Shown here: positions 8,879 through 17,256 of the stretch, piece after piece
How positions within the stretch are numbered: the stretch's first letter is position 1
Layout: each line of letters starts with the position of its first letter
Assembly (NCBI GenBank): GCA_017745235.1
Contig: JAGHZU010000006.1
Coordinates: 169,626-233,625, forward strand
Reading direction: 5' to 3'
DNA length: 64,000 bases
From: Caulobacter sp.
GTDB lineage: Bacteria; Pseudomonadota; Alphaproteobacteria; Caulobacterales; Caulobacteraceae
Translations under genes and position numbers: made by a program
The notes under the pieces: model-generated
What the model saw: only the letters and a program-made list of their open reading frames with translations
The model's database searches: none
Told to the model about the DNA's origin: nothing

Positions 8879-11389
8879 ATGCGCGCGATCCACACCACCT
8901 TGCTGATGGGCGCCGTCAGCGCCCTGGCCATGGCCGTCGCGGCCGCGGCGCAGGCCGCCGAGGCGCCCGCGCCCGTTGCGGGCGAGGTCCAGCAGGTCGA
9001 GGAGGTCCTCGTCACCGCCCAGAAGCGCGAACAGAAGACCCTGGACGTGCCGATCGCCCTGACGGCCTATTCCGGCGCGATGCTGGACAAGCTGGGCGTG
9101 CAGGAATTCGACCGCCTGTCGACCTTCGTGCCGGGCTTCCAGGTGCAGAACCAGTCGCCCAACAATCCTGGCTTCGTGATGCGCGGCATCACGTCGGACA
9201 GCGGCGACGCCACCACCGAGCCGCGCGTGTCGGTGTTCCAGGACGGCGTGTCGATCTCGAAGTCGCGCGGCTCGTACATCGAACTGTTCGACATCCAGCG
9301 CATCGAGGTGGCCAAGGGGCCGCAGTCGACCCTGTTCGGGCGCGGCGCCCTGATCGGCGCCGTCAATGTGATCCAGAACAAGGCCGACCCGCGCGGCCTG
9401 GACTGGAGCGTGGCGGCCGAGGGCGGCAACGCCAACTACGGCCTGTTCGAGGTGATGGGGAACCTTCCCCTGTCGGACACCTTCGCCGTGCGCATCGCCG
9501 GCCGCTACAAGCAGCGTGACGGCGCCATCGAGAACGTGCTGGGCGGCCCGAACCTGGGCTCGACCGACACCGGCGCCCTGCGCCTGGCCGCGCACTGGTC
9601 GCCGACCTCTCGCCTGAACGCCGACCTGCTGGTCAATTACGAGGCCGACCACCCCACCGGCACCTCGTTCAAGTCCAATCAGTTCAATCCCACCGACATC
9701 GCCACCGGCCAGCCTCTGGGCGATCGCGATCCCAACAGCCCCGCGGGGCTGTCCAGCGGCTACGGTTTCGAGGGCGGCGCCGAGCTGGGCCTCAAGCGCT
9801 TCGTCAAGGGCGCCACGGCCCTGGTCGATTACCAGCTGACCGACGCCCTGAAGCTGTCGTCCATCACCGCGGCGCGCCGGTTCCAGAGCACCGAGGTGTT
9901 CGATCCGGACGGCTTCTCGCTGCCGATGTTCGTGTTCGCCGAGGATGCGCGGGGGACTCAGTACAGCCAGGAACTGCGCCTGAACTACGACAATGGCGGC
10001 AAGTTCACCTGGTTCGGAGGCGTCAGCTACTTCGACGAAGACGCGCGGACCCGGGTGCCGCTGCAGTTCGACGAGCGCTACGCTCTGAACCTGCTGACGG
10101 GCCAGCTGACCAAGCCCAACCCGCAGCCGACGGCCGTGCTGACCAACACCACGCGCCTGGCCGCCCTCATCACGGCGCTGACCGGCGGCGCGGCCTCGGG
10201 CGCGGTGGCCCAGGGGATCGCCAACAACCTGGGCGTCCACACCGAACAGTACACGAACTATGGCTCGACCAAGTCGTGGGACGTCTACGGCGACGCCACC
10301 TGGCGCCTGACCGACCGCTTCGAGCTGTCGGCCGGCCTTCGCTACACCAATGACGACAAGTCCTCGGGCGTCGCCTCGCAGGTCAGCCAGCGTTCGATCC
10401 TCGGCGGCGTTCTGGGCGCGATGACCCAGGGCGCGGCCACCCGCACGGCCCTCCTGACCGCCCTGGCGGCCCCGGGGGCGACCAACATCCCGACCTCGGC
10501 CGCCTATCCGGTCCCGATGTTCGGCCTGTTCGCTCAGCCCACCACCGGCAATGGTCAGGTCTCGACCCAGGACTTCAGCGACGACGGCCTGACCTGGCGC
10601 CTGGTGGCCCGCTACAAGCCGACCGACGAGGCCAGTCTCTACGCCTCCTACGCCCGTGGCCGTCGCCCCAAGGTGATCAGCGCGGCCGCGCCGTCGGCCC
10701 CGATGTCGCCGGGCAAGTTCACGCCGGTCGACGCCGAGACGGTCGATTCCTATGAAGTCGGCGGCAAGACCCGCCTGATGGACGGCCGCCTGAGTCTGGA
10801 CGGCGCGATCTATTTCTACAGCTACGACAACTTCCAGACGACCGTTCAGCAGAACGCCCAGATCATCACCACCAACGCCGGCAAGGCCGAGACCTATGGC
10901 TTCGAGGGGCAGGCCACCTGGCAGGCGGCCTCGTTCGCCGAGTTCTTCGCGACCTACAGCTACAGCCACGGCCGCTTCAAGACGGGGGTGCGCGACGGCA
11001 ATCGCTTCCGCCTGTCGCCCGACCACAAGCTGTCGATCGGTTCCAGCCTGCACGCCGACCTGCTGCGCGGCCGCTTCACCTTCACGCCGCTCTATACCTG
11101 GCAGTCGAAGATCTTCTTCGACGATGACAACGACATCCCGGCCCTGCAGAAGACCAACCTGATCCCGGACCTGGTGCAGGACGAGTTCCAGAAGGCCTAC
11201 GGCCTGCTGGACCTGCGGCTGGAGTACCAGCCCTCGTTCGCCAACTGGAAGGTCGGGGCCTTCGTCACCAACGCCACCGACGAGAAGTACATCAAGGACG
11301 CCGGCAACACGGGCGACAGCTTCGGCATCCCCACTTTCATCGCCGGAAATCCGCGCTTCTACGGCCTGACCTTCTCGCTGCGGCGATAG
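8879..11389 (+). CDS. TonB-dependent receptor
   Basis: An 836-residue outer-membrane receptor. A signal peptide of about 27 residues (ending AAQAAE) is followed by the TonB-box/plug start VEEVLVTAQKREQKTLDVPIA, a plug domain with FDIQRIEVAKGPQSTLFGRG, and a beta-barrel ending in the aromatic-rich YGLTFSLRR. It imports a ligand into the periplasm using TonB energy. The ligand cannot be read from sequence; this Caulobacter-type family is often linked to plant-derived or phosphate-containing compounds. The PhoD phosphatase directly downstream suggests, as inference, uptake coupled to phosphoester hydrolysis. Confidence 0.92.
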   Translation: MRAIHTTLLMGAVSALAMAVAAAAQAAEAPAPVAGEVQQVEEVLVTAQKREQKTLDVPIALTAYSGAMLDKLGVQEFDRLSTFVPGFQVQNQSPNNPGFVMRGITSDSGDATTEPRVSVFQDGVSISKSRGSYIELFDIQRIEVAKGPQSTLFGRGALIGAVNVIQNKADPRGLDWSVAAEGGNANYGLFEVMGNLPLSDTFAVRIAGRYKQRDGAIENVLGGPNLGSTDTGALRLAAHWSPTSRLNADLLVNYEADHPTGTSFKSNQFNPTDIATGQPLGDRDPNSPAGLSSGYGFEGGAELGLKRFVKGATALVDYQLTDALKLSSITAARRFQSTEVFDPDGFSLPMFVFAEDARGTQYSQELRLNYDNGGKFTWFGGVSYFDEDARTRVPLQFDERYALNLLTGQLTKPNPQPTAVLTNTTRLAALITALTGGAASGAVAQGIANNLGVHTEQYTNYGSTKSWDVYGDATWRLTDRFELSAGLRYTNDDKSSGVASQVSQRSILGGVLGAMTQGAATRTALLTALAAPGATNIPTSAAYPVPMFGLFAQPTTGNGQVSTQDFSDDGLTWRLVARYKPTDEASLYASYARGRRPKVISAAAPSAPMSPGKFTPVDAETVDSYEVGGKTRLMDGRLSLDGAIYFYSYDNFQTTVQQNAQIITTNAGKAETYGFEGQATWQAASFAEFFATYSYSHGRFKTGVRDGNRFRLSPDHKLSIGSSLHADLLRGRFTFTPLYTWQSKIFFDDDNDIPALQKTNLIPDLVQDEFQKAYGLLDLRLEYQPSFANWKVGAFVTNATDEKYIKDAGNTGDSFGIPTFIAGNPRFYGLTFSLRR

Positions 11390-11397
11390 GTCGGGCG

Positions 11398-11423
11398 CGC
11401 CCCCTTCCCGCGGGGAGGGGGCG
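11398..11423 (+). terminator. GC-rich hairpin after the TonB receptor gene
   Basis: CGCCCCCTTCCC and GGGGAGGGGGCG pair over 12 positions with one mismatch, nine bases after the receptor stop. The tail is only TTCC, so it is a weak or factor-assisted terminator. Confidence 0.5.
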
Positions 11424-11509
11424 TTCCGCTGGACATTCCTCGTCCTGATGTTGTGTGCTGGCGCCCGCGAGAACGCCGGACGGCGCCGTGATCCTGGGGA
11501 GACGCTGAC

Positions 11510-13219
11510 ATGACCATCGATCGACGCAGGGCCCTGGCCCTTTTCGGCCTGGGCGGCGCGGGCATGGCCGGCGAGGCGGTCGCCGCCGCGCCCAAGGGCC
11601 TGCACGCGGGACCCGTGAGTTTCGAGCATGGGGTCGCCTCGGGCGATCCGCTGCACGACCGCGTGGTGTTGTGGACGCGGGTGACCGCCAAGGGCGCCAA
11701 GACGCCCGTGGGCCTGCGCTGGGACGTCTCGGCGGATCCTGACTTCAAGGCGATCGTGCGCCAGGGCCACGTCACCACCGACGCCTCGCGCGACCACACC
11801 GTCAAGGTGGACGTCGCGGGCCTGAAGCCGGACACGGAATACTTCTACCGCTTCCGCCACGCCGTGAACGGCAAGGCCGTGGGCAAGGCGATCTCGGCCC
11901 GCACCCGCACCCTGCCGCAGGGCGCGACCAAGGACGTGGTCCTGGCGGTGGTGTCGTGCAGCCTCTATCCGAACGGCTATTTCAACGCCTACGACGCCAT
12001 CGCCAAGCTGCCGCGCGTGGACGCGGTGCTGCACCTGGGCGACTACATCTACGAGTACGGCGCAGCGCCGAGCGACTACGGCATGAACTCGCCCACGGCC
12101 AAGACGCGCGTACCCGACCCGCCGACCGAGATCGTCAGTCTGGCCGACTACCGCCGCCGCCACGCGCTCTACAAGACCGATCCCGCCCTGCAGGCCGCCC
12201 ACGCCCGCGCGCCCTGGATCGTGGTCTGGGACGACCACGAGACGGCCGACAACAGCTGGGTCGGCGGGGCCGAGAACCACCAGCCCGACAAGGAAGGCGA
12301 CTGGGCCGCACGCAAGGCCGCCGCGCTCAAGGCCTATTACGAGTGGATGCCGATCCGCGAGGTCCCGGCGGGCGCGCTGCCGGAGGCGGCCTGGCGGCGG
12401 TTCCAGTTCGGCGACGTGGCCACCCTGCTGATGACCGAGACGAGGCTGACCGCGCGCACCCACCAGCTGGACTACGCCCGCGACCTGAAGATCGTCGACG
12501 GCAAGCTCGACATCGCCGGCTTCGTGGCCCAATGGAAGGACCCCTCGCACCGGATGATGGGCGAGGGCCAGGAACAGTGGCTGGCCCGCGAGGTTGACGC
12601 CTCCGTCAAGGGCGGCAGCGCCTGGCAGGTGCTGGGCAACCAGGTGGTGATGGCCCGCGTGGCCAATCCCAACCTGAAGGCCACCATGGGCGAGGCCAAC
12701 TACGCCGCCCTGCTGGCCAAGCTGCCCGATTACGTGGCCACCGCGGTCAAGCAGGGCGTGGCCCTGTCGGCCTTCGACATCCCCGGCAACCTCGACGCCT
12801 GGGACGGCTATCCCGCCGACCGCGAGCGGGTCTACGACATCTTCAAGGCCAGCAAGGCCCGCCCCATCGTACTGTCGGGCGACAGCCACGCCTTCTGGGC
12901 CAACGAACTTTGGGACGACGCCGGTTCGCGCCGGGTGGCGGCCGAGTTCGGCGTCACCTCCGTGACCTCGCCCGGCTACAGCGACTACCTCCCCGGCGTG
13001 CCGATCGCCCAGGCCTTCATCGACCGCAACAAGGAGGTGAAGTTCACCGACCAGGGCGCGAAGGGCTACCTGCTGCTGACCCTCGAGCATGGCCGCGCGA
13101 CGGGCGAGCTGGTGGCGGTGTCGACCATCCTGGAGCCCGCCTACGAGACGCGGGTGCTCAAGCGCTATGTGGTCACGCCGGACGCTGACGGCGGGGTCAA
13201 GGCGCTGGCGGAGGGATAG
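11510..13219 (+). CDS. phoD: Alkaline phosphatase D family, Tat-exported
   Basis: A 569-residue PhoD-family phosphodiesterase/phosphatase. The N-terminus has a twin-arginine signal (DRRRALALFGLGGAG), so folded export to the periplasm with bound metals is expected. Key motifs are FEHGVASGDPLHDRVVLWTR, the metal-site residues in VLHLGDYIYEYG and WDDHETADNSW, and SGDSHAFWANEL. The family uses Ca and Fe ions to release phosphate from phosphodiesters such as teichoic acid or phospholipid head groups. It follows the TonB receptor by 120 nt on the same strand and may share its regulation. Confidence 0.92.
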   Translation: MTIDRRRALALFGLGGAGMAGEAVAAAPKGLHAGPVSFEHGVASGDPLHDRVVLWTRVTAKGAKTPVGLRWDVSADPDFKAIVRQGHVTTDASRDHTVKVDVAGLKPDTEYFYRFRHAVNGKAVGKAISARTRTLPQGATKDVVLAVVSCSLYPNGYFNAYDAIAKLPRVDAVLHLGDYIYEYGAAPSDYGMNSPTAKTRVPDPPTEIVSLADYRRRHALYKTDPALQAAHARAPWIVVWDDHETADNSWVGGAENHQPDKEGDWAARKAAALKAYYEWMPIREVPAGALPEAAWRRFQFGDVATLLMTETRLTARTHQLDYARDLKIVDGKLDIAGFVAQWKDPSHRMMGEGQEQWLAREVDASVKGGSAWQVLGNQVVMARVANPNLKATMGEANYAALLAKLPDYVATAVKQGVALSAFDIPGNLDAWDGYPADRERVYDIFKASKARPIVLSGDSHAFWANELWDDAGSRRVAAEFGVTSVTSPGYSDYLPGVPIAQAFIDRNKEVKFTDQGAKGYLLLTLEHGRATGELVAVSTILEPAYETRVLKRYVVTPDADGGVKALAEG

Positions 13220-13230
13220 GGCGTCGCTCC

Positions 13231-13860
13231 CTACCGCCGTTCCAGGGCGATCCTCACGCCGAACGCCACGAACACCCCGCCGGTCGCCCGGTCCAGCCAC
13301 CTGACCACGCCCGGCCGGCGCAGAGCCTTGGCGATCGGGGCGGTGGCCAGGATCAGGCCGGCGGCCCAGGCCAGGCCCATCACCACGTGCAGGCCCGCCA
13401 GCAGCAGGCCGAAGCCCGCAGGACTGGCGCCGGCGGGGATGAACTGGGGCAGGAACGAAACGTAGAACACCCCGACCTTGGGATTGAGCAGGTTGTTCCA
13501 CAGGCCTTTGGCCAGTGCGGCGAGGAGGCCGCCTTGGGGCGAAGCCGCGCCGGCCCCGGTGTCGAAGGCGGTGCGAGGCTTGCGCAGCAGCTCCACGCCC
13601 AGCCAGACCAGATAGGCCGCGCCCGCCCATCTCAGGATCGTGTAGGCCATGTGCGAGGCGGTCAGCAGGGCCCCGGCGCCGAACGCGGCGGCTGCGCCCC
13701 AGGCCAGGCATCCCAGGCCGATGCCGACCGCGCAGGCCCCCGCCCGTCGCCAGCCCTCGGCGGCGGCGGTGCGCAGGATCAGGGCGGTGTCCAGGCCCGG
13801 CGTGATGGTCAGCAGGCCGGCGGCGACGGAGAACGCGATCAGGGCCTGGGCGGTGGTCAT
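13231..13860 (-). CDS. LysE/RhtB family amino-acid exporter
   Basis: A 209-residue integral membrane protein with about six hydrophobic segments. TPGLDTALILRTAAAEGWRRAG near the N-terminus and the later LLNPKVGVFYVSFLPQFIP are the family signatures. LysE-type carriers export amino acids or their analogues across the inner membrane. I place the start at the ATG at 13860, because the preceding in-frame codons are not homologous. It converges on phoD with an 11-nt gap. Confidence 0.9.
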   Translation of the reverse strand: MTTAQALIAFSVAAGLLTITPGLDTALILRTAAAEGWRRAGACAVGIGLGCLAWGAAAAFGAGALLTASHMAYTILRWAGAAYLVWLGVELLRKPRTAFDTGAGAASPQGGLLAALAKGLWNNLLNPKVGVFYVSFLPQFIPAGASPAGFGLLLAGLHVVMGLAWAAGLILATAPIAKALRRPGVVRWLDRATGGVFVAFGVRIALERR

Positions 13861-13909
13861 GCCCCGAGGATCGGCCGTCCTCAATCGCCGCGCAAGCCCG
13901 CGGCCGCGC

Positions 13910-14974
13910 TCAGGGGCGGGCTTCGAGCACCATGTTGAACGGCCCCTGCGTGGCCCGCCGCACATGGGCGAAGCCGGCGTCGGTCAGCACGTCCGCCAGC
14001 CGCGCCTCGCCCGCCTGCGCCCCCAGCGCCTCGCCCACCTCCTGGCTGAGCGAGGTCGGCACGCAGATCATGGTCGAGGCGTTGTAGTAGAGCCGGCTGA
14101 CGGGGCTGCCCACATTGTCGGCGGCGCGATCGGCGGCCAGCGGCTCGACGATCATCCAGGTCCCGTCGGGTTTGAGCATCTCGTGCACGGACCGGGCGCA
14201 GCCGCGCGGATCGCCCATGTCGTGCAGGCAGTCGAAGGCGGTCACCAGGTCGAAGTCGTGCTCGTCGATGGCCTTGGCCGGGCGGGTCTCGAAACGCACG
14301 CGGTCCTCGACTCCATGCTCGCGGGCATGCTCGCGGGCCTGGGCGATCGACGGCTCGTGGAAGTCGAAGCCCACGAAGCGGCTCTCAGGGAAGGCCTGCG
14401 CCATCAGGATGGTCGAGAAGCCCACGCCGCAGCCGATATCGGCCACCTTGGCGCCCGCCTTCAGCCGGGCGCCCACGCCGTCGAGCGCGGGCAGCCAAGC
14501 CTGGACGATGCTGTTGGCGTAACCAGGGCGGAAGAACGCCCCCACCGCGCAGAAGAGGCAGCCCCCCGTCTCGCCCCAGCCGACGCCCTCGCCGGTGCGG
14601 AAGGCGGCCTCGACCTTGGGCTCGGCCTCGATCATGGCGGGGATCAGGTCGAACGCGCCGGCCAGGTAGAAGGGGCTGTCGCGGTTGGCGAACACCATGG
14701 CCTGCTCTGGCGACAGGCTGAAGGTCTCGGCGTCGGGATCGCAGTCGATGTAGCCGTTGGCGGCCTGGGCCAGGGCCCATTCGCGCACGTATCGCTCGGC
14801 CAGGCCGCAGCGGGCGGCCAGCTGGGCGGCCGTTGCGGGGCCGTCGTGATCCAGGGCGTCGAACAGCCCCAGTCTTAGTCCGATGCGGACGGTGGGCACG
14901 CTGAACGCGCCGCCCAGGTCGCCGAGCATCTTGCCGACCAGGGCGTTGAGGGAGTTTTCGTCGGGAAGCGGCAT
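13910..14974 (-). CDS. Class I SAM-dependent methyltransferase with N-terminal winged helix
   Basis: A 354-residue protein. Residues about 20-85 form a winged-helix dimerisation domain as in O-methyltransferases (LFDALDHDGPATAAQLAARC). The Rossmann part starts with the SAM-binding motif VADIGCGVGFSTILMAQ, then FVGFDFHEPSIAQA, VTAFDCLHDMGDP and a GTWMIVEP strand. The architecture resembles the Rv2258c-type transcriptional regulator/methyltransferase proteins, so the substrate is unknown. ATG has a GGACCACGG leader only. Confidence 0.85.
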   Translation of the reverse strand: MPLPDENSLNALVGKMLGDLGGAFSVPTVRIGLRLGLFDALDHDGPATAAQLAARCGLAERYVREWALAQAANGYIDCDPDAETFSLSPEQAMVFANRDSPFYLAGAFDLIPAMIEAEPKVEAAFRTGEGVGWGETGGCLFCAVGAFFRPGYANSIVQAWLPALDGVGARLKAGAKVADIGCGVGFSTILMAQAFPESRFVGFDFHEPSIAQAREHAREHGVEDRVRFETRPAKAIDEHDFDLVTAFDCLHDMGDPRGCARSVHEMLKPDGTWMIVEPLAADRAADNVGSPVSRLYYNASTMICVPTSLSQEVGEALGAQAGEARLADVLTDAGFAHVRRATQGPFNMVLEARP

Positions 14975-15049
14975 GGCCGTGGTCCTCAGTTGGAAACTGA
15001 CGGGACGCTTACGGCCTTATTCTACGCCTCTTGAGCGCGGCTTTCTCGC

Positions 15050-15457
15050 CTAAAGCTCCGGTTCGCGCTCGACCAGGGCGCCGTTCTCCCACACGCGGTA
15101 GAAGCACGAACGCGCGCCGGTGTGGCAGGCTCCGCCGTCGCCCTGCGGGCGCACCTTGATCAGCACCGCGTCCTGGTCGCAGTCGATGCGCAGCTCGCTG
15201 ACGACCTGCAGCTGGCCGCTGGTCTCGCCCTTCTTCCAGAGGGCGTTGCGCGAGCGGCTGAAATAGTGGGCGATCCCGGTGTCGAGGGTCAGGCGCAGGG
15301 CCTCGTCGTTCATCCACGCGAACATCAGGATCTCGCCCGTATCGGCGTGCTGGGCGATGGCCGCGACCAGGCCGCTGGCGTCGAAGCGCGGCGTGATGGC
15401 GGTCCCGTGTTCCAGGGCGGACTTGTCGGGCGCGGCGGGGAAGAGCGGGGCGGTCAT
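15050..15457 (-). CDS. hisI: Phosphoribosyl-AMP cyclohydrolase
   Basis: A 135-residue enzyme of histidine biosynthesis that opens the adenine ring of phosphoribosyl-AMP. The family motifs [37 protein letters not shown] and [16 protein letters not shown] with the zinc-binding cysteines in [12 protein letters not shown] are complete. The separate PRA-PH (HisE) domain is absent, as in other alphaproteobacteria. The start at 15457 is preferred over an upstream TTG at 15493. No other his genes are nearby. Confidence 0.95.
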   Translation of the reverse strand: MTAPLFPAAPDKSALEHGTAITPRFDASGLVAAIAQHADTGEILMFAWMNDEALRLTLDTGIAHYFSRSRNALWKKGETSGQLQVVSELRIDCDQDAVLIKVRPQGDGGACHTGARSCFYRVWENGALVEREPEL

Positions 15458-15494
15458 GGGGCGCACATATGGCGCCGATGGCCGGCGGCTCAAA

Positions 15495-15558
15495 GCCCCC
15501 TCCGGCCCTCCGGGCGCCTCACCCTCTGGGGAGCTGTCGGTGAAGCCGACTGAGGGCG
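15495..15558. repeat. Palindromic intergenic repeat, hisI-ubiD spacer
   Basis: The whole spacer is built from nested hairpins: CCGGCCCTCCGG, a CTC/GAG arm around ACCCTCTGGGGAG, and GTCGG-TGAAG-CCGAC at 15536-15550, enclosed by CCCCCTC near the start and GAGGGCG near the end. The core TGTCGG-GAAGC recurs at 59735-59746. Such elements are known as dispersed repeats in Caulobacter intergenic regions; it may end or stabilise the ubiD transcript. Confidence 0.6.
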
Positions 15559-15560
15559 CG

Positions 15561-17096
15561 CTATCCCTTCTTCCAGATCGGCGCCCCGCCGCCGGGCAAT
15601 CCCAGCCGCGCCCACTTCTCGCTGACCGCGTCGACCACGGCCTGGTCCATGCGGATCTCCTGGCCCCACTCGCGATGGGTCTCGGGCGGCAGCTTGTCGG
15701 TGGCGTCCAGGCCGATCTTGGAGCCCAGGCCGCTCTCGGGGCTGGCGAAGTCGAGATAGTCGATCGGGGTGTGCTCGATCACCGTGATGTCTCGCGCCGG
15801 GTCCATCTTGGTGCTGATCGCCCACATCACGTCCTTCCAGTCGCGGGCGTTGATGTCGTGGTCCACGACGATCACCCACTTGGTGTACATGAACTGGCGC
15901 AGGTAGCTCCACACGCCCAGCATCACGCGCTTGGCGTGGCCGGGATAGGCCTTCTTCATCGACACCACGGCGATGCGGTAGCTGCACCCCTCGGGCGGCA
16001 GCCAGAAGTCGACGATCTCGGGGAACTGCTGGCGGATGAGGGGAATGAACACCTCGTTCAGCGCCTCGCCCAGCACCGAGGGCTCGTCCGGCGGACGGCC
16101 GGTGAAGGTGGTCAGGTAGATCGGGTCCTTCCTCATGGTGATCGCCGTCACCTGGAAGACCGGGAACTTCTCGACGCTGTTGTAGTAGCCGGTGTGGTCG
16201 CCGTACGGGCCCTCGTCGGCGTATTCGTCCAGCAGGACGTGGCCCTCCAGCACGATCTCGGCGTGGGCGGGAACCATCAGCGGCACGGTCTTGGCGGGGA
16301 CCAGGTCGACCTTGGCGCCGCGGAGCAGGCCTGCGAACTGGTATTCGCTGAGGGTGTCGGGCACCGGCGTCACCGCGGCCAGGATGGTGCCGGGATCGGC
16401 GCCCAGAACGGCGCAAGCGGGCAGGGGCTCGCGGTTGCCCGCCTTCTTGTGGCGCGCGTAGTGCTGAGCCCCGCCGCGGTGGGCCAGCCAGCGCATGATG
16501 CAACGGTCCTTGCCCAGCACCTGCATGCGGTAGATGCCCAGGTTGAAGTCGTCCTCGCGGTCCTTGCCCGGGCCCTTGGTGACGACCAGCGGCCAGGTGA
16601 TCAGCGGCGCGGGCTCGCCCGGCCAGCAGGTCTGGACCGGCAGTTTCGCCAGGTCGATCTGGTCGCCGGTCAGGACGACCTCCTGCACGGGAGCCTTCTT
16701 CACCGTTCCGGGCCGCATGCTCATGACCGTCTTGGCCAGGGGCAGCATGTCCCAGGCGTCCTTCAGGCCCTTGGGCGGCTGGGGCTGGCGCAGGAACGCC
16801 AGCAACTCGCCGACCTCGCGCAGCTCGCCCGCCGTCTGGCGAGGCTCGCCGCCCAGGGTCACGCCCATGGCCACGCGCCGCACCGTGCCGAAGAGATTGG
16901 CCAGGGCCGGCATCGGCGAGCGCGAGCCGTCGGGCAGCAGCACGTTCTCGAACAGCACCGCCGGCCCGCCGGTGGCCAGGAGGCGCGTCTGGATCTCGGT
17001 CATCTCCAGCACGGTGGAGACGGGCTCCTGCACCCGCACCAGCTCGCCCTTCGCCTCGAGGACGTCGATGAATTCGCGAAGGCTGCGGTACGCCAT
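15561..17096 (-). CDS. ubiD: UbiD family decarboxylase (3-octaprenyl-4-hydroxybenzoate carboxy-lyase)
   Basis: A 511-residue prenylated-FMN-dependent decarboxylase. [22 protein letters not shown] is the standard UbiD opening, and [12 protein letters not shown] and the later [18 protein letters not shown] are conserved family segments. It removes the carboxylate of the ubiquinone precursor; the bc1 complex encoded nearby uses the quinol, but the genes are not linked in an operon. UbiX, which makes the cofactor, is not in the window. It is upstream of hisI on the same strand, with a repeat element between. Confidence 0.93.
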   Translation of the reverse strand: MAYRSLREFIDVLEAKGELVRVQEPVSTVLEMTEIQTRLLATGGPAVLFENVLLPDGSRSPMPALANLFGTVRRVAMGVTLGGEPRQTAGELREVGELLAFLRQPQPPKGLKDAWDMLPLAKTVMSMRPGTVKKAPVQEVVLTGDQIDLAKLPVQTCWPGEPAPLITWPLVVTKGPGKDREDDFNLGIYRMQVLGKDRCIMRWLAHRGGAQHYARHKKAGNREPLPACAVLGADPGTILAAVTPVPDTLSEYQFAGLLRGAKVDLVPAKTVPLMVPAHAEIVLEGHVLLDEYADEGPYGDHTGYYNSVEKFPVFQVTAITMRKDPIYLTTFTGRPPDEPSVLGEALNEVFIPLIRQQFPEIVDFWLPPEGCSYRIAVVSMKKAYPGHAKRVMLGVWSYLRQFMYTKWVIVVDHDINARDWKDVMWAISTKMDPARDITVIEHTPIDYLDFASPESGLGSKIGLDATDKLPPETHREWGQEIRMDQAVVDAVSEKWARLGLPGGGAPIWKKG

Positions 17097-17256
17097 GAAG
17101 GTCTCCGGGAGCCCGCAGGCTCCGATCTCACATAGGGCGCGGCGTTGGACCGCGGCGCGCCGACGGCGCGGAACCTAGAGGGCGGCCACCGGCGCTGCAA
17201 GACGAAGCAGGGGGGGGCGGGCCGGGGCCTAGGCGCCGCCCGCTGGTCGTGGTCCT

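Noticed and set aside
8834..13711. A 1,625-codon open frame on the minus strand across the TonB receptor and phoD genes
   Set aside because: It is antisense to two genes with clear signal peptides and family motifs. Very high third-position GC suppresses stop codons, so long shadow frames are expected; its translation is low-complexity and matches no family.
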